The position numbers and the translations under genes were made by a program. The notes under the pieces are model-generated. The model saw only the letters and a program-made list of their open reading frames with translations, made no database searches and was not told where the DNA came from. From an uncultured Bacteroidota bacterium (lineage in GTDB: Bacteria; Bacteroidota; Bacteroidia; Chitinophagales; Chitinophagaceae), in NCBI GenBank assembly GCA_903837525.1, contig CAILUU010000022.1, positions 1 through 64,000 on the forward strand: DNA of 64,000 bases, written 5' to 3'. Below, piece by piece: positions 41,385 through 50,389 of this stretch (the first letter of the stretch is position 1; every line of letters starts with the position of its first letter).

Positions 41385-44300
41385 TTGAATATTTCCGAAT
41401 TAAGTTTACGCCGTCCAGTTTTAGCCATTGTACTCAACTTGGTTATAGTTCTGTTTGGATTAATCGGATACAAATTTTTAGGTGTAAGAGATTACCCAGC
41501 TATTGACCCCCCCAACATTAATGTAAGAGCATCTTACCCTGGTGCAAATGCAGATATTATTGAATCTCAAATTACCGAACCTTTAGAAAAAGCTATTAAC
41601 GGAATTGCAGGTATTAAAAATATAACAAGCAGCAGTAACCAAGGCAGTAGCAATATAAATGTAGAGTTTGATTTAGGCGTAGATTTAGAGGCTGCCGCTA
41701 ATGATGTAAGAGACAAAGTATCGCAAGCTAGCCGATCGTTACCTGCTGATTTAGATGCTCCGCCGGTTGTATCAAAAGCAGATGCAAGTAGCGACCCTAT
41801 TGTTTTTTTAGTAGCACAAAGCACTACAAAGAATCAATTACAATTAACCGAATTTGTACAAAATAATATTGTAGAACGTATACAAACAATACCTGGTGTT
41901 AGTGCTGTAAATATTTGGGGAGAAAAAAAATATGCTATGCGAATTTGGCTACAGCCAAATAAATTAATAGCATTTTCTGTTACACCAAGGGATGTTCAGT
42001 TAGCATTGGCAAGAGAAAATATTGAATTACCCTCAGGTAAAATTTCGGGTAATGCCACAGAGCTTTCTATACGAACATTTGGAAGAATAAATACAGAAGA
42101 ACAGTTTAATGAACTTATTGTAAAAAATGTAAATAGCACCATTATAAAACTTAAAGATATTGCTAATGTGGTGCTAGGCCCAGAAAATGAAGAATCTGTT
42201 TTAAAAGAAAGTGGTATACCCATGCTAGCCATTGTAGCTATTCCACAGCCAGGTACAAATACTATTGCAATTGCCGATGAATTGTTTAAACGCTTTAATG
42301 ATATAAAAAAAGATTTACCTGAAGATATTTCGTTAGAAGTAAGCTTTGATCAAACAAAATTTATACGCAAATCAATATCCGAGGTAAAAGAAACTTTACT
42401 AATTGCTTTTGTTTTGGTGGTACTTATTATTTATTTGTTTTTTAGAGATTGGATTATTGCCATCCGTCCTTTAATAGATATTCCTGTTTCCTTAATTGGT
42501 GCATTTTTTATAATGTATTTATGTGGCTTTACCATAAATCTATTAACCCTACTTGCCATTGTATTAGCCACTGGGCTTGTGGTAGATGATGGTATTGTGG
42601 TTACCGAAAACATTTTTAAAAAAATGGAAAAAGGGATGAGCAAATGGCAAGCGGCAAAAGAAGGTTCTAAAGAAATTTACTTTGCAGTAATTGCTACCTC
42701 AATAACACTAGCAGTTGTTTTTTTACCTATTATTTTTTTAGAAGGATTTGTAGGTAGGCTTTTTAGAGAATTTGGAATTGTGGTTGCTGGTGCAGTATTA
42801 ATTTCAGCATTTGTGTCTCTTACGCTTACCCCTGTACTAAATGTTTTTTTAGCTAAAAAAGATGTACATAAACATACTTGGTTTTATACTAAAACAGAGC
42901 CTTTTTTCCGTTGGATGGAAAATGGGTATCAAAATTCATTAACAAAGTTTGTTAAAATAAAATGGGTAGCTATTCCAATTATTGCTGTTTGCTTTTTTCT
43001 TATTTGGTTTATTGGTAGTAAACTACAATCGGAGCTTGCGCCAATGGAAGATAGAAGTGGTTTTAGATTACAGGTAACTGCACCAGAAGGCACATCATAT
43101 GATGCAATGGATGCTTATATGGACAAGTTAGTTAATTTAGTAATTGATTCTATTCCTGAAAAAAAATATGCTGTAAGCATGACTGCACCAGGTTTTACAG
43201 GAAGTGGCTCGGCAAATAGTGGTTTTGTAAGAGTTGTTTTAGATGAGCCAAACGAACGCAATAGAAGCCAGCAAGATATTGTAAATATGATAAACAAAAG
43301 TTTATCTAAATACAATCAAGGTAAAGCATTTACGATACAAGAACAAACCATTTCTGTTAATCGTCGTGGCGGACAACCCGTACAATTTGTTATTCAAAAT
43401 AATAATTTTGAAAAATTATCTAACGTATTACCAACCTTTCTAGAAGAAGCATCTAAAAGTCAAATACTACAAGGAATTGATGCTGATTTAAAATTTAATA
43501 AACCTGAACTTCGATTAAATATTGATAGATTAAAAGCTAGTGAATTAGGCGTAAGTGTGCAAGATATTTCCGAAACAATGCAACTAGCTTTTAGTAACAG
43601 AAGGCTAGGGTATTTTATAAAAGATGGCAAACAATATCAAGTAATGGGGCAAGTAGATAGATTAAATAGAGACGACCCTACCGATTTAAAAAAATTGTAT
43701 GTACGTACAACTAAAGGAAATTTAATTGGATTAGGTAATGTAGTTACAATTACAGAAGATGCAACACCACCAACTATTTATCATTTTAATAGATATAAAT
43801 CAGCTACAATATCCGCAGGCTTGGCCCCTGGCAAAACTGTTGGCGATGGTATAAAAGAAATGGAACGTATTAAAGCAAAAGTATTAAATGAAAGTTTTAG
43901 TACTGCACTTACAGGCTCATCAAGAGATTTTGCTGAAAGTAACAGCAATACAAGTTTTGCATTTATATTAGCTTTGGTACTTATCTTTTTAATTTTAGCT
44001 GCACAGTTTGAAAGTTTTATAGATCCATTTATTATTATGTTTACCGTTCCACTTGCAATTGCAGGTGCATTATTATCGCTTTGGATATTTGACCAAACGA
44101 TAAATATTTTTTCGCAAATTGGTATGATAATGTTGATTGGCTTGGTAACCAAAAATGGAATTTTAATTGTAGAATTTGCCAATCAAAACAGATTGCAAGG
44201 AATGAAAAAAATAGAGGCAGTAATTTTTGCAGCATCGCAGCGATTACGGCCAATTTTAATGACAAGTCTTGCTATGAGCTTAGGTGCATTACCACTAGCC

Positions 44301-44477
44301 TTATCACTTGGAGATGCTGCTACAAGCCGAATTCCATTGGGCATAGTAATTGTTGGTGGTATTCTATTTTCGTTAGTTCTTACATTTTTTGTAATACCTG
44401 CTATGTACATTTTTCTTTCTTCTAAAAAGAAAAAAAGTGAACTAGATAATTTAGAACAAAAAATACAAACTATTTAA
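41385..44477 (+). CDS. RND multidrug efflux permease (AcrB/HAE1 type)
   Basis: A 1030-residue inner-membrane pump. It starts with TTG: NISELSLRRPVLAIVLNLVIVLFGLIGYKFLGVRDYPAIDPPNINVRASYPGA is the exact family N-terminus and no ATG lies nearby. Twelve TM segments and two periplasmic loops. TM4 carries the proton-relay Asp pair in ATGLVVDDGIVVTENIF, and the TM10-12 region has GMIMLIGLVTKNGILIVEFANQ and RLRPILMTSLAMSLGALPLAL. Full length, no break seen. Works with the adjacent adaptor and TolC-like protein. Confidence 0.96.
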   Translation: MNISELSLRRPVLAIVLNLVIVLFGLIGYKFLGVRDYPAIDPPNINVRASYPGANADIIESQITEPLEKAINGIAGIKNITSSSNQGSSNINVEFDLGVDLEAAANDVRDKVSQASRSLPADLDAPPVVSKADASSDPIVFLVAQSTTKNQLQLTEFVQNNIVERIQTIPGVSAVNIWGEKKYAMRIWLQPNKLIAFSVTPRDVQLALARENIELPSGKISGNATELSIRTFGRINTEEQFNELIVKNVNSTIIKLKDIANVVLGPENEESVLKESGIPMLAIVAIPQPGTNTIAIADELFKRFNDIKKDLPEDISLEVSFDQTKFIRKSISEVKETLLIAFVLVVLIIYLFFRDWIIAIRPLIDIPVSLIGAFFIMYLCGFTINLLTLLAIVLATGLVVDDGIVVTENIFKKMEKGMSKWQAAKEGSKEIYFAVIATSITLAVVFLPIIFLEGFVGRLFREFGIVVAGAVLISAFVSLTLTPVLNVFLAKKDVHKHTWFYTKTEPFFRWMENGYQNSLTKFVKIKWVAIPIIAVCFFLIWFIGSKLQSELAPMEDRSGFRLQVTAPEGTSYDAMDAYMDKLVNLVIDSIPEKKYAVSMTAPGFTGSGSANSGFVRVVLDEPNERNRSQQDIVNMINKSLSKYNQGKAFTIQEQTISVNRRGGQPVQFVIQNNNFEKLSNVLPTFLEEASKSQILQGIDADLKFNKPELRLNIDRLKASELGVSVQDISETMQLAFSNRRLGYFIKDGKQYQVMGQVDRLNRDDPTDLKKLYVRTTKGNLIGLGNVVTITEDATPPTIYHFNRYKSATISAGLAPGKTVGDGIKEMERIKAKVLNESFSTALTGSSRDFAESNSNTSFAFILALVLIFLILAAQFESFIDPFIIMFTVPLAIAGALLSLWIFDQTINIFSQIGMIMLIGLVTKNGILIVEFANQNRLQGMKKIEAVIFAASQRLRPILMTSLAMSLGALPLALSLGDAATSRIPLGIVIVGGILFSLVLTFFVIPAMYIFLSSKKKKSELDNLEQKIQTI

Positions 44478-44486
44478 ACACTGGTA

Positions 44487-45806
44487 ATGAAAAAAGGATT
44501 TATATTTTTTTTAATAACTAGCGTTGCATTTATTCCTTTATTTAGCAATGCACAAAAACTTCTTAGTGTTGAAGAAGCTATTGCAGCTGCTTTGCAAAAT
44601 AATTATGATATCCAATTATTAAAAAATGATTCTACAGCTTTTGCCTTAGATAATTCATATGCAAAATTTGCTTTTTATCCTAGAGTAAATGGAAGTACAG
44701 GATTACTCCTGAATAATGTAAATCAAAAACAAAAATTAGCCGATGCTAGTTTGAGAAAAGGTACAATAAGCTCGGATAATATTACAGCATCTGTAGGTCT
44801 AAACTGGACCATTTTTGATGGATTTAAAATGTTTGCTACAAGAGATAAACAAAAAGAATTTATAAAGCTAGGAGAACTAAATATAAAAAATCAAATTATA
44901 AATACTGTAGCTGCTGTGGTTACTAATTACTATAATATTGTAAGACAAAAACAACAACAAAAGGCCATACAAGAACAGATGGGGCTTAATGAGGAAAGAT
45001 TAAAACAAGCAGAGAAAAGATTTAGTGTAGGCCTAGGTGCTAAGCCAGATATTTTACAAGCTAAAACAGATTTGAATGCTCAAAAAGCATCGCTATTACA
45101 ACAGCAAACTTTTATTGAACAATTAAAAGAGCAATTAAATTTATTAACGGCAGCCCCCATTAATACTACCTATAATGTAGCAGATTCCATACCTATAAAT
45201 AATAATTTAGTAGTCGCCGAAATATTAAATGTAGCAGCAATAAATAATCCGGCATTGCAAGTAGCTAAGCAAAATATTACCATTGCTACTTTTACATTAA
45301 AAGAAAGAAAGGCTGACCGCTATCCTATTATAAATTTAAACTCTGCATATAATTTTGGCAGGCTACATAATCAAAGAGTATTAAACAACTTTACGCCCAT
45401 TACAAATAGAAACATAGGTTTTAATTATGGCTTATCTGCTACCATACCTATTTTTAATGGCTACAATACAAAAAGGCAAATACAACAAGCACAACTTGCT
45501 ATTGATAAAAATAAAATAGAGTATGAAAAAATAAAAGCCACTAATCAAATTGCTATAAGCAATGCTTTTAAAACATATGAATTACAAAAGAAAACATTAG
45601 CATTAGAAGAGGAGAATATTTTATTAGCTAAAGAAAATGTGTATATAGCTATGGAACGATTTAAGCTTGGCATTTCTACTACTTTAGAATTAAGAGAAAC
45701 CCAAAAAACTTTAGAAGATGCTTTTAACCGTTTAATTGCTGCTAGATACAACACAAAGGTTGCCGAAACTGAATTACTACGTTTAAAAGGGGAGTTGGTA
45801 AAATAG
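44487..45806 (+). CDS. TolC-family outer-membrane efflux protein
   Basis: 439 residues with signal peptide (GFIFFLITSVAFIPLFSNAQ). Two outer-membrane-efflux repeats: LSVEEAIAAALQNNYDIQLLKND and ILNVAAINNPALQVAKQNITIATFTLKERKADRYPIINLNSAYNFG, with long helices such as LNEERLKQAEKRFSVGLGAKPDILQAKTDLNAQKASLLQQQ and ENVYIAMERFKLGISTTLELRETQKTLEDAFNRLIAARYN. It completes the tripartite pump. A purE promoter follows its end. Confidence 0.94.
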   Translation: MKKGFIFFLITSVAFIPLFSNAQKLLSVEEAIAAALQNNYDIQLLKNDSTAFALDNSYAKFAFYPRVNGSTGLLLNNVNQKQKLADASLRKGTISSDNITASVGLNWTIFDGFKMFATRDKQKEFIKLGELNIKNQIINTVAAVVTNYYNIVRQKQQQKAIQEQMGLNEERLKQAEKRFSVGLGAKPDILQAKTDLNAQKASLLQQQTFIEQLKEQLNLLTAAPINTTYNVADSIPINNNLVVAEILNVAAINNPALQVAKQNITIATFTLKERKADRYPIINLNSAYNFGRLHNQRVLNNFTPITNRNIGFNYGLSATIPIFNGYNTKRQIQQAQLAIDKNKIEYEKIKATNQIAISNAFKTYELQKKTLALEEENILLAKENVYIAMERFKLGISTTLELRETQKTLEDAFNRLIAARYNTKVAETELLRLKGELVK

Positions 45807-45829
45807 TTTTATAATCAATTTGTTATAAT

Positions 45830-45837
45830 TAAATTTG
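45830..45837 (+). promoter_or_regulatory. -7 box TAAATTTG for purE
   Basis: A perfect TAnnTTTG 14 nt before the purE ATG, so purE can be expressed independently of the efflux operon upstream. Confidence 0.6.
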
Positions 45838-45851
45838 CAAAAAACGTATAT

Positions 45852-46355
45852 ATGACAAATCCTCTAGTAGGCATAATTATGGGTAGCGATAGTGACCTAA
45901 TTATAATGAACAACGCTGCTTTAATTTTAGATGAATTTAATATTGAATACGAAATAACAATTGTATCTGCCCACAGAACGCCGCACCGCATGTTTGAATA
46001 TGCTAGTAATGCAAGTGATAGAGGTATACGAGTAATTATTGCAGGTGCTGGTGGTGCTGCACATTTACCCGGAATGATCGCTGCTATTAGTATTTTACCC
46101 GTTATTGGTGTACCCATAAAATCATCTAATTCAATAGATGGATGGGATAGCATCTTATCTATACTGCAAATGCCAAATGGAGTGCCCGTTGCTGCTGTTG
46201 CCTTAAACGGAGCAAAAAATGCTGGAATTTTAGCAGCCGAAATGTTGGCTATTGCTTACCCATCAATTAACGAAAAACTAAAAGCACACAAACAATTTTT
46301 AAACGATGAGGTAATGACCAAAATTGAAGTTTTAAAAGAAAATGGAGATTTATAA
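45852..46355 (+). CDS. purE: N5-carboxyaminoimidazole ribonucleotide mutase
   Basis: A 167-residue class I PurE, converting N5-CAIR to CAIR. Motifs: IIMGSDSDLIIMNNAA, VSAHRTPHRMFEYA (active-site His), VIIAGAGGAAHLPGMIAA, VIGVPIKSSNSIDGWDSILSILQMPNGVPVAAVALNGAKNAGILAAEML. The length is normal. Its partner purK lies 5.7 kb upstream, separated by the efflux operon, and it has its own promoter. Confidence 0.97.
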   Translation: MTNPLVGIIMGSDSDLIIMNNAALILDEFNIEYEITIVSAHRTPHRMFEYASNASDRGIRVIIAGAGGAAHLPGMIAAISILPVIGVPIKSSNSIDGWDSILSILQMPNGVPVAAVALNGAKNAGILAAEMLAIAYPSINEKLKAHKQFLNDEVMTKIEVLKENGDL

Positions 46356-46379
46356 ACTATCTCTATAAAAATTAAAACT

Positions 46380-46581
46380 ATGAACCGTCGTTCGTTTATA
46401 CATAACTCGTTATTTACTATTGGTGCCCTAATCATTGCAAAACAAAACGTTCACAACAAAATGGAGTAAAAAAATGGGTAAAGAAAAAGTAACCCTTCAT
46501 TACTTTGGTGCCGAAGAATGTAAAGGCGATGGAATAGAAAAGCAGCTGACAGCAGCGTATATGGAGTTAACTACAAAATAA
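46380..46581 (+). pseudogene. Remnant of a Tat-exported protein gene
   Basis: ATG at 46380 encodes MNRRSFIHNSLFTIGALIIAKQNVHNKME then stops. The NRRSFI plus hydrophobic stretch is a twin-arginine type leader. Immediately after, another frame (46474-46581) encodes MGKEKVTLHYFGAEECKGDGIEKQLTAAYMELTTK. Together they look like the start and end of a gene whose middle was lost, with a frameshift. I cannot name the parent family. Both pieces are below the track cutoff. Confidence 0.45.
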
Positions 46582-46614
46582 CGTAACCCTGTTAACAACT
46601 ATATTTTCGCAAAC

Positions 46615-46642
46615 TTGTCATTTCTACAATAGGAGAAATCAC
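46615..46642. repeat. Degenerate TTGTCATTTC..GAGAAATCAC repeat
   Basis: TTGTCATTTCTACAATAGGAGAAATCAC has the inverted arms ATTTCT/AGAAAT and looks like a degenerate copy of a short palindromic intergenic element. Only this copy was found in the window. The surrounding gap (46582-46704) shows nothing else apart from a CGTCTCTTCCCTCTGCGG scrap. Confidence 0.4.
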
Positions 46643-46704
46643 AAATAATATTTACTATAAATTACATACCTCAGCGTCTCTTCCCTCTGCGGATATACTA
46701 AAAA

Positions 46705-47187
46705 TCATTTCTGTTGTATCAATTTTTCTAACACAAAATAAACTGCTGGGCAAAAGGTGCTATTTTTTTGGGTAAGACTTGGTCGTTTTAACAACACATC
46801 TTCATCTGTGTAGGGAAATCTAGCGCAATCGCTTGGGCGTACTTCGTAAATGCTACAATAATTATCTTGTCCCAAAAAACTACAAGGCTTTGTTTTTAAC
46901 ACGTGATCGCCTTCGCTATCTACAAATAAATATTGATTTATAAAATCGCCATCTTTCATTTTTAAATGCTTGGCAATACGTTTAATATCGGGTGTTTTAA
47001 ACCGTGGCGAAAACCCTTTACAGCAATTACCGCATTGTAGGCAGTCAATTTTTTCAAATGCTTCATCATGCAAGGATGGTAATGCCTTTAGTACTTTATT
47101 TTTATTAGCCCGTAATAAAAATTGTTTGTACACTCTTTGATGATCGGCCGATTTTTTTTCCCAATCTTGTAATAAAACATCTTCCAT
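46705..47187 (-). CDS. YkgJ-family cysteine cluster protein
   Basis: A 160-residue protein with the CxxCxxCC-type cluster CLQCGNCCKGFSPRF (residues about 49-63) and further cysteines in KTKPCSFLGQDNYCSIYEVRPSDCARFPY, which together define the YkgJ/UPF0153 zinc- or iron-binding family. No signal peptide. The function is unknown across the family. It is monocistronic on the minus strand, 100 bp from the divergent universal stress gene. Confidence 0.93.
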   Translation of the reverse strand: MEDVLLQDWEKKSADHQRVYKQFLLRANKNKVLKALPSLHDEAFEKIDCLQCGNCCKGFSPRFKTPDIKRIAKHLKMKDGDFINQYLFVDSEGDHVLKTKPCSFLGQDNYCSIYEVRPSDCARFPYTDEDVLLKRPSLTQKNSTFCPAVYFVLEKLIQQK

Positions 47188-47289
47188 ACTGCAAATATCG
47201 ATTTATTGTATCCACAAACCATACCTATTCCAAATATAAAAAGTAGTCGTGTTAAAGAATTTCAGTTATTTTGTTCAAAATTTTAAACT

Positions 47290-48072
47290 ATGCTACAAGT
47301 AATTGTTCCCTTAGACTTTTCTGAAACATCTTTAAATGCTGCACACTATGCTTGTGCTATGTACAAGGGAAGAACGGATATAACTATACTATTATATCAT
47401 TTTTACGCTGATGAAGAAGACGTTACTACGGCTCAAAATTACTTAACTAGTTTAAAAACAGAGTTACTTGCTATAGCACCTAATATAGAAACGAATGTTG
47501 AAAGTGGCGATAATTTTATAGATAGCTTATCGGCTTATGCACATGTAAAAACGGCTTATATGATTATAATGGGGTTAACGGGCAAAACAGGTTTAGCTCA
47601 ACGTTTTTCGGGTAATAACACCTTAAAAATGGTCGAGAAAAATGTATGCCCAGTATTGATAGTCCCCGAAAATGCTAGATACACCAAAATTGAGAATGTA
47701 CTTATAACATCTGAAATGAAATATGTGGAAGAAAGCCCTACCCTATTAGCTGTAAAAAATGTATTGAACGATTTTAAACCATCCTTACACATTTTAAATG
47801 TAGATGATAGCCATTATATTTCTTTAACAAAAGCCTTTAAAGATGAACGAGATAAAATGGAAGAACTATTGGCAGAATATAAGCCAGAGTTTTACTTTAT
47901 GCGTTTATACGACTTTCACGAAGCGGTAAATATGTTTACCGAAGATAAGGATATTGATGTGATCATTATTGCTCCAAAGCACCATAGTTTTTTCGAACGT
48001 TTGTTTAAAACGCAGCACACTAAAAAAATGATTTACCAAAGCAAAGTGCCTGTATTAGCGGTTTACGAGTAA
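47290..48072 (+). CDS. Universal stress protein, two Usp domains
   Basis: A 260-residue cytoplasmic protein with two tandem Usp folds. Domain 1 (1-130): IVPLDFSETSLNAAHYACAMYKG and the ATP-loop-like MGLTGKTGLAQRFSGNNTLKMVEKNVCPVLIVPENA. Domain 2 (135-260): NVLITSEMKYVEESPTLLAVKNVL and IIIAPKHHSFFERLFKTQHTKKMIYQSKVPVLAVYE, where the ATP loop is degenerate (no GxxGxG). The last 42 codons are duplicated at 50261-50389. A weak hairpin plus T-run (48096-48122) follows. Confidence 0.92.
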   Translation: MLQVIVPLDFSETSLNAAHYACAMYKGRTDITILLYHFYADEEDVTTAQNYLTSLKTELLAIAPNIETNVESGDNFIDSLSAYAHVKTAYMIIMGLTGKTGLAQRFSGNNTLKMVEKNVCPVLIVPENARYTKIENVLITSEMKYVEESPTLLAVKNVLNDFKPSLHILNVDDSHYISLTKAFKDERDKMEELLAEYKPEFYFMRLYDFHEAVNMFTEDKDIDVIIIAPKHHSFFERLFKTQHTKKMIYQSKVPVLAVYE

Positions 48073-48087
48073 ATTGGTTTATTGAAA
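47944..48087 (+). repeat. Left copy of 144-bp direct repeat (usp 3' end)
   Basis: Aligns without gaps to 50261-50404 with six mismatches. It covers the last 42 codons, the stop and 15 bases of 3' flank of the universal stress gene. Confidence 0.95.
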
Positions 48088-48095
48088 TTATTAAG

Positions 48096-48122
48096 CCGTG
48101 GTAGAAATATTACGGTTTTTTT
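48096..48122 (+). terminator. Possible terminator after the universal stress gene
   Basis: CCGT / ACGG stem, followed by a run of seven T. The short stem limits confidence. The right-hand repeat copy lacks this hairpin. Confidence 0.4.
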
Positions 48123-48162
48123 GTTTCAACAATTAATTAAAATTTATTATAAAAGGGTTATT

Positions 48163-48508
48163 TGTGTAAGCTCCCCCACAAATAGTACGTTTTACAAATA
48201 GAGATTTTTTGTAACTTTAAAAAACGTAATAAATGAAAAGAAGCACATTCAGTCCTACACAAATTGCAGGCATTCTCAAAGAATTTGATAATGGCAAAAG
48301 AGCCGAAGAAATTACCCGGGAGCATGGTGTAAGCAAAGCATCGTTGTACAAGTGGCGGCAACGCTATGGTGGAATGGAAGCCACCGAGTTAAAAAGAATA
48401 AAAGAATTAGAAGAAGAAAACACCCGGTTGAAACGGATGTACGCCAACTTGGCCATGGAGCTTGACACAGCCAAATGGATCATTTATAATACTACAATAA
48501 AAAATTAA
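48163..48508 (+). mobile_element. Truncated IS3-family insertion sequence
   Basis: The region from a candidate left end (TTTGTGTAAGCTCCCCCACAAAT) through orfA is an IS3-type element without orfB: no DDE integrase frame follows and no matching right inverted repeat was found before the phosphatase gene at 48548. It lies between the two copies of the usp 3' end. Confidence 0.7.
48233..48508 (+). pseudogene. IS3-family transposase OrfA, element truncated
   Basis: A 91-residue OrfA: helix-turn-helix [43 protein letters not shown], then leucine-zipper-like [33 protein letters not shown]. The tail YNTTIKN departs from the usual ending, so the gene probably breaks at about 48485-48490. In intact elements OrfA supplies DNA binding and is extended by frameshift into the OrfB DDE domain; OrfB is missing, so the element cannot move by itself. 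Confidence 0.85.
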
Positions 48509-48547
48509 CACTTAAAATAAAGCCGTAAACAATTAAAATAATCTATT

Positions 48548-49954
48548 ATGAATTTTAAAATAAAAATCTGTTCCGCTATAACTTTTATACTTTTATTTTT
48601 TTTGGTATCAATAAATGCCCAACAAACAAATTCGCACCCCGATCTGGTTTTCCCTGACAAATGGAGTGAGCCAACGGTTTTACCAGATCATATCATCTTA
48701 ACTTTCTCATCCGACCCAGCTACCACTCAAAGCGTAACTTGGAGAACGAATACAACCATAAAAAAAAGTATTGCAGAAATTGCTTTAGCTGATGGTGCTC
48801 CAAGATTTTGGAGAAATGCTTTGCAATATAATGCAGTTACTACTTTGATGAATGCCGATAGCATAAATACGGCCAATATTTCATCAAACTATCATGCTGT
48901 AACTTTCACCAATCTTTTACCCGATACTCTATATGCATACAGAGTGGGAGATGGAAAATATTGGAGCGAATGGTTTCAATTTAAAACAGCTGCTAAAACT
49001 GCAAAACCATTTTCTTTTTTATATGTGGGCGATGCACAAAATTATATTTTTGAAGTTTGGTCAAGATTAATTCGACAAGGCTTTAAAAAAGCCCCTGATG
49101 CCCGGTTTATCATTCATGCTGGCGATCTTATAAACAATGCACATAACGAAAGCCAATGGCATGAATGGTTTATGGCTGGCGGTTGGCTTCACGGAATGTT
49201 ACCTAGTGTGCCAACACCAGGTAATCACGAATATAGAGGCTATAATGCAGACGATGATTCAAAAAAAGTATCACACATATCAGTACAATGGCCATACCAA
49301 TTCACCTTACCTCAAAATGGTCCTGAACAACTCAAGGAAACTGTATATTTTTTCGACTATCAAGATGCACGTATAATTTCTTTAAATAGTAACCGTTTAC
49401 GAAAAGAACAAGTACCTTGGTTAGATTCTGTTTTATTTTACAATCCAAATAAATGGACGATAATCACATTTCATCATCCTATTTTTTCAGGAGCAGGTGA
49501 TAGAGATAACAAGGAATTAAGAGATTTATGGAAGCCATTATTTGACAAATACAAAGTAGATTTAGTTTTAACAGGGCACGACCATACGTATACCCGAGGA
49601 CAATCGCCTAAAACAAAGAATTCACTTACCGGCGTAAATACAAGAAATGGAGCCACCGTCTATGTTGTATCCGTAAGTGGAGGTAAAATGTATAATTTAA
49701 GTGAAGGATTATGGAATGGCTATGCAGATGCACAATTAGATAGGATTGCCGAAAACACACAACTATTTCAAGTAATTAATATTGATGGAAGCAAATTAAA
49801 ATATGAAGCTTATACAGCAACAGGTCAACTTTATGATGCTTTTGATCTTGTAAAAAGAGCAAAAAAAGGAAATCAATTTATTGAAAAAGTGAACAAAGCA
49901 ATACCCGAAAGAAGCCATAAGAACACGATTACTTACGATAAAAAAAATAAATAG
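48548..49954 (+). CDS. Purple-acid-phosphatase-like metallophosphoesterase, secreted
   Basis: 468 residues with signal peptide (ICSAITFILLFFLVSINAQ). An N-terminal Fn3-like PAP domain (about 45-150: ILTFSSDPATTQSVTWRTNT, VTFTNLLPDTLYAYRVGDG) precedes a calcineurin-like core (about 155-420) with YVGDAQNYIFE, IHAGDLINNAHN, PGNHEYRGY, ITFHHPIFSGAGDRDN and LTGHDHTYTRG, the five metal-site motifs. Expected in the periplasm or outside the cell, cleaving phosphate esters. It is flanked by an IS3 fragment and a duplicated usp end, so probably acquired or relocated. No break seen. Confidence 0.92.
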   Translation: MNFKIKICSAITFILLFFLVSINAQQTNSHPDLVFPDKWSEPTVLPDHIILTFSSDPATTQSVTWRTNTTIKKSIAEIALADGAPRFWRNALQYNAVTTLMNADSINTANISSNYHAVTFTNLLPDTLYAYRVGDGKYWSEWFQFKTAAKTAKPFSFLYVGDAQNYIFEVWSRLIRQGFKKAPDARFIIHAGDLINNAHNESQWHEWFMAGGWLHGMLPSVPTPGNHEYRGYNADDDSKKVSHISVQWPYQFTLPQNGPEQLKETVYFFDYQDARIISLNSNRLRKEQVPWLDSVLFYNPNKWTIITFHHPIFSGAGDRDNKELRDLWKPLFDKYKVDLVLTGHDHTYTRGQSPKTKNSLTGVNTRNGATVYVVSVSGGKMYNLSEGLWNGYADAQLDRIAENTQLFQVINIDGSKLKYEAYTATGQLYDAFDLVKRAKKGNQFIEKVNKAIPERSHKNTITYDKKNK

Positions 49955-50260
49955 TTTCTTTTCTAAAATCTACTTTATAAAACAAGTGTGTTGCTAATAC
50001 AAATGTTAAGTAAAGCGTTAAAAACCGATGCTTCATACGGCAAAAAAATAAAGATGCGCTTTTTAAATATTTGTTTATTACACACACATTCCATTGCAGA
50101 AATGCGGCCAGAAAAAAGCAGTGCAGCATATCTGTGCCTAGCTTATTCTAAATGATTAAAGGCCTAACTAGCTTTTCTCAAAAATCTTTTTTTGAGGGCA
50201 AGTATAGTTTTACCACAAAACTTAAGCGGCATATCTGCGTCAGTAGAGTTGGTTTCTTAG
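49955..50260. other. Noncoding filler right of the phosphatase gene
   Basis: About 300 bases. A 50-codon frame (50003-50155) has no promoter or family features and I do not call it. A small hairpin CTCAAAAA / TTTTTGAG lies near 50177-50197. No IS right end was found. Confidence 0.5.
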
Positions 50261-50389
50261 GATAAAGATATTGATGTGATCATTATTGCTCCAAAGCACC
50301 ATAGTTTTTTCGAACGTTTGTTTAAAACGCAGCACACTAAAAAAATGATTTACCAAAGCAAAGTCCCTGTGTTGGCGGTTTATGAGTAA
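50261..50389 (+). pseudogene. 3' fragment of a second universal stress gene
   Basis: Encodes DKDIDVIIIAPKHHSFFERL..VPVLAVYE plus stop, identical in protein to the last 42 residues of the intact gene at 47290-48072. All five nucleotide differences within the coding part are synonymous (for example GTA/GTG, TAC/TAT). That indicates a formerly selected paralogue, or ongoing gene conversion, rather than a passive scrap. Everything 5' of codon D219 is missing and replaced by unrelated sequence. Confidence 0.85.

Noticed and set aside
50003-50155. 50-codon plus-strand ORF after the phosphatase gene
   Set aside because: No promoter box, signal or recognisable pattern; in sequence disturbed by the duplication it is most likely chance.
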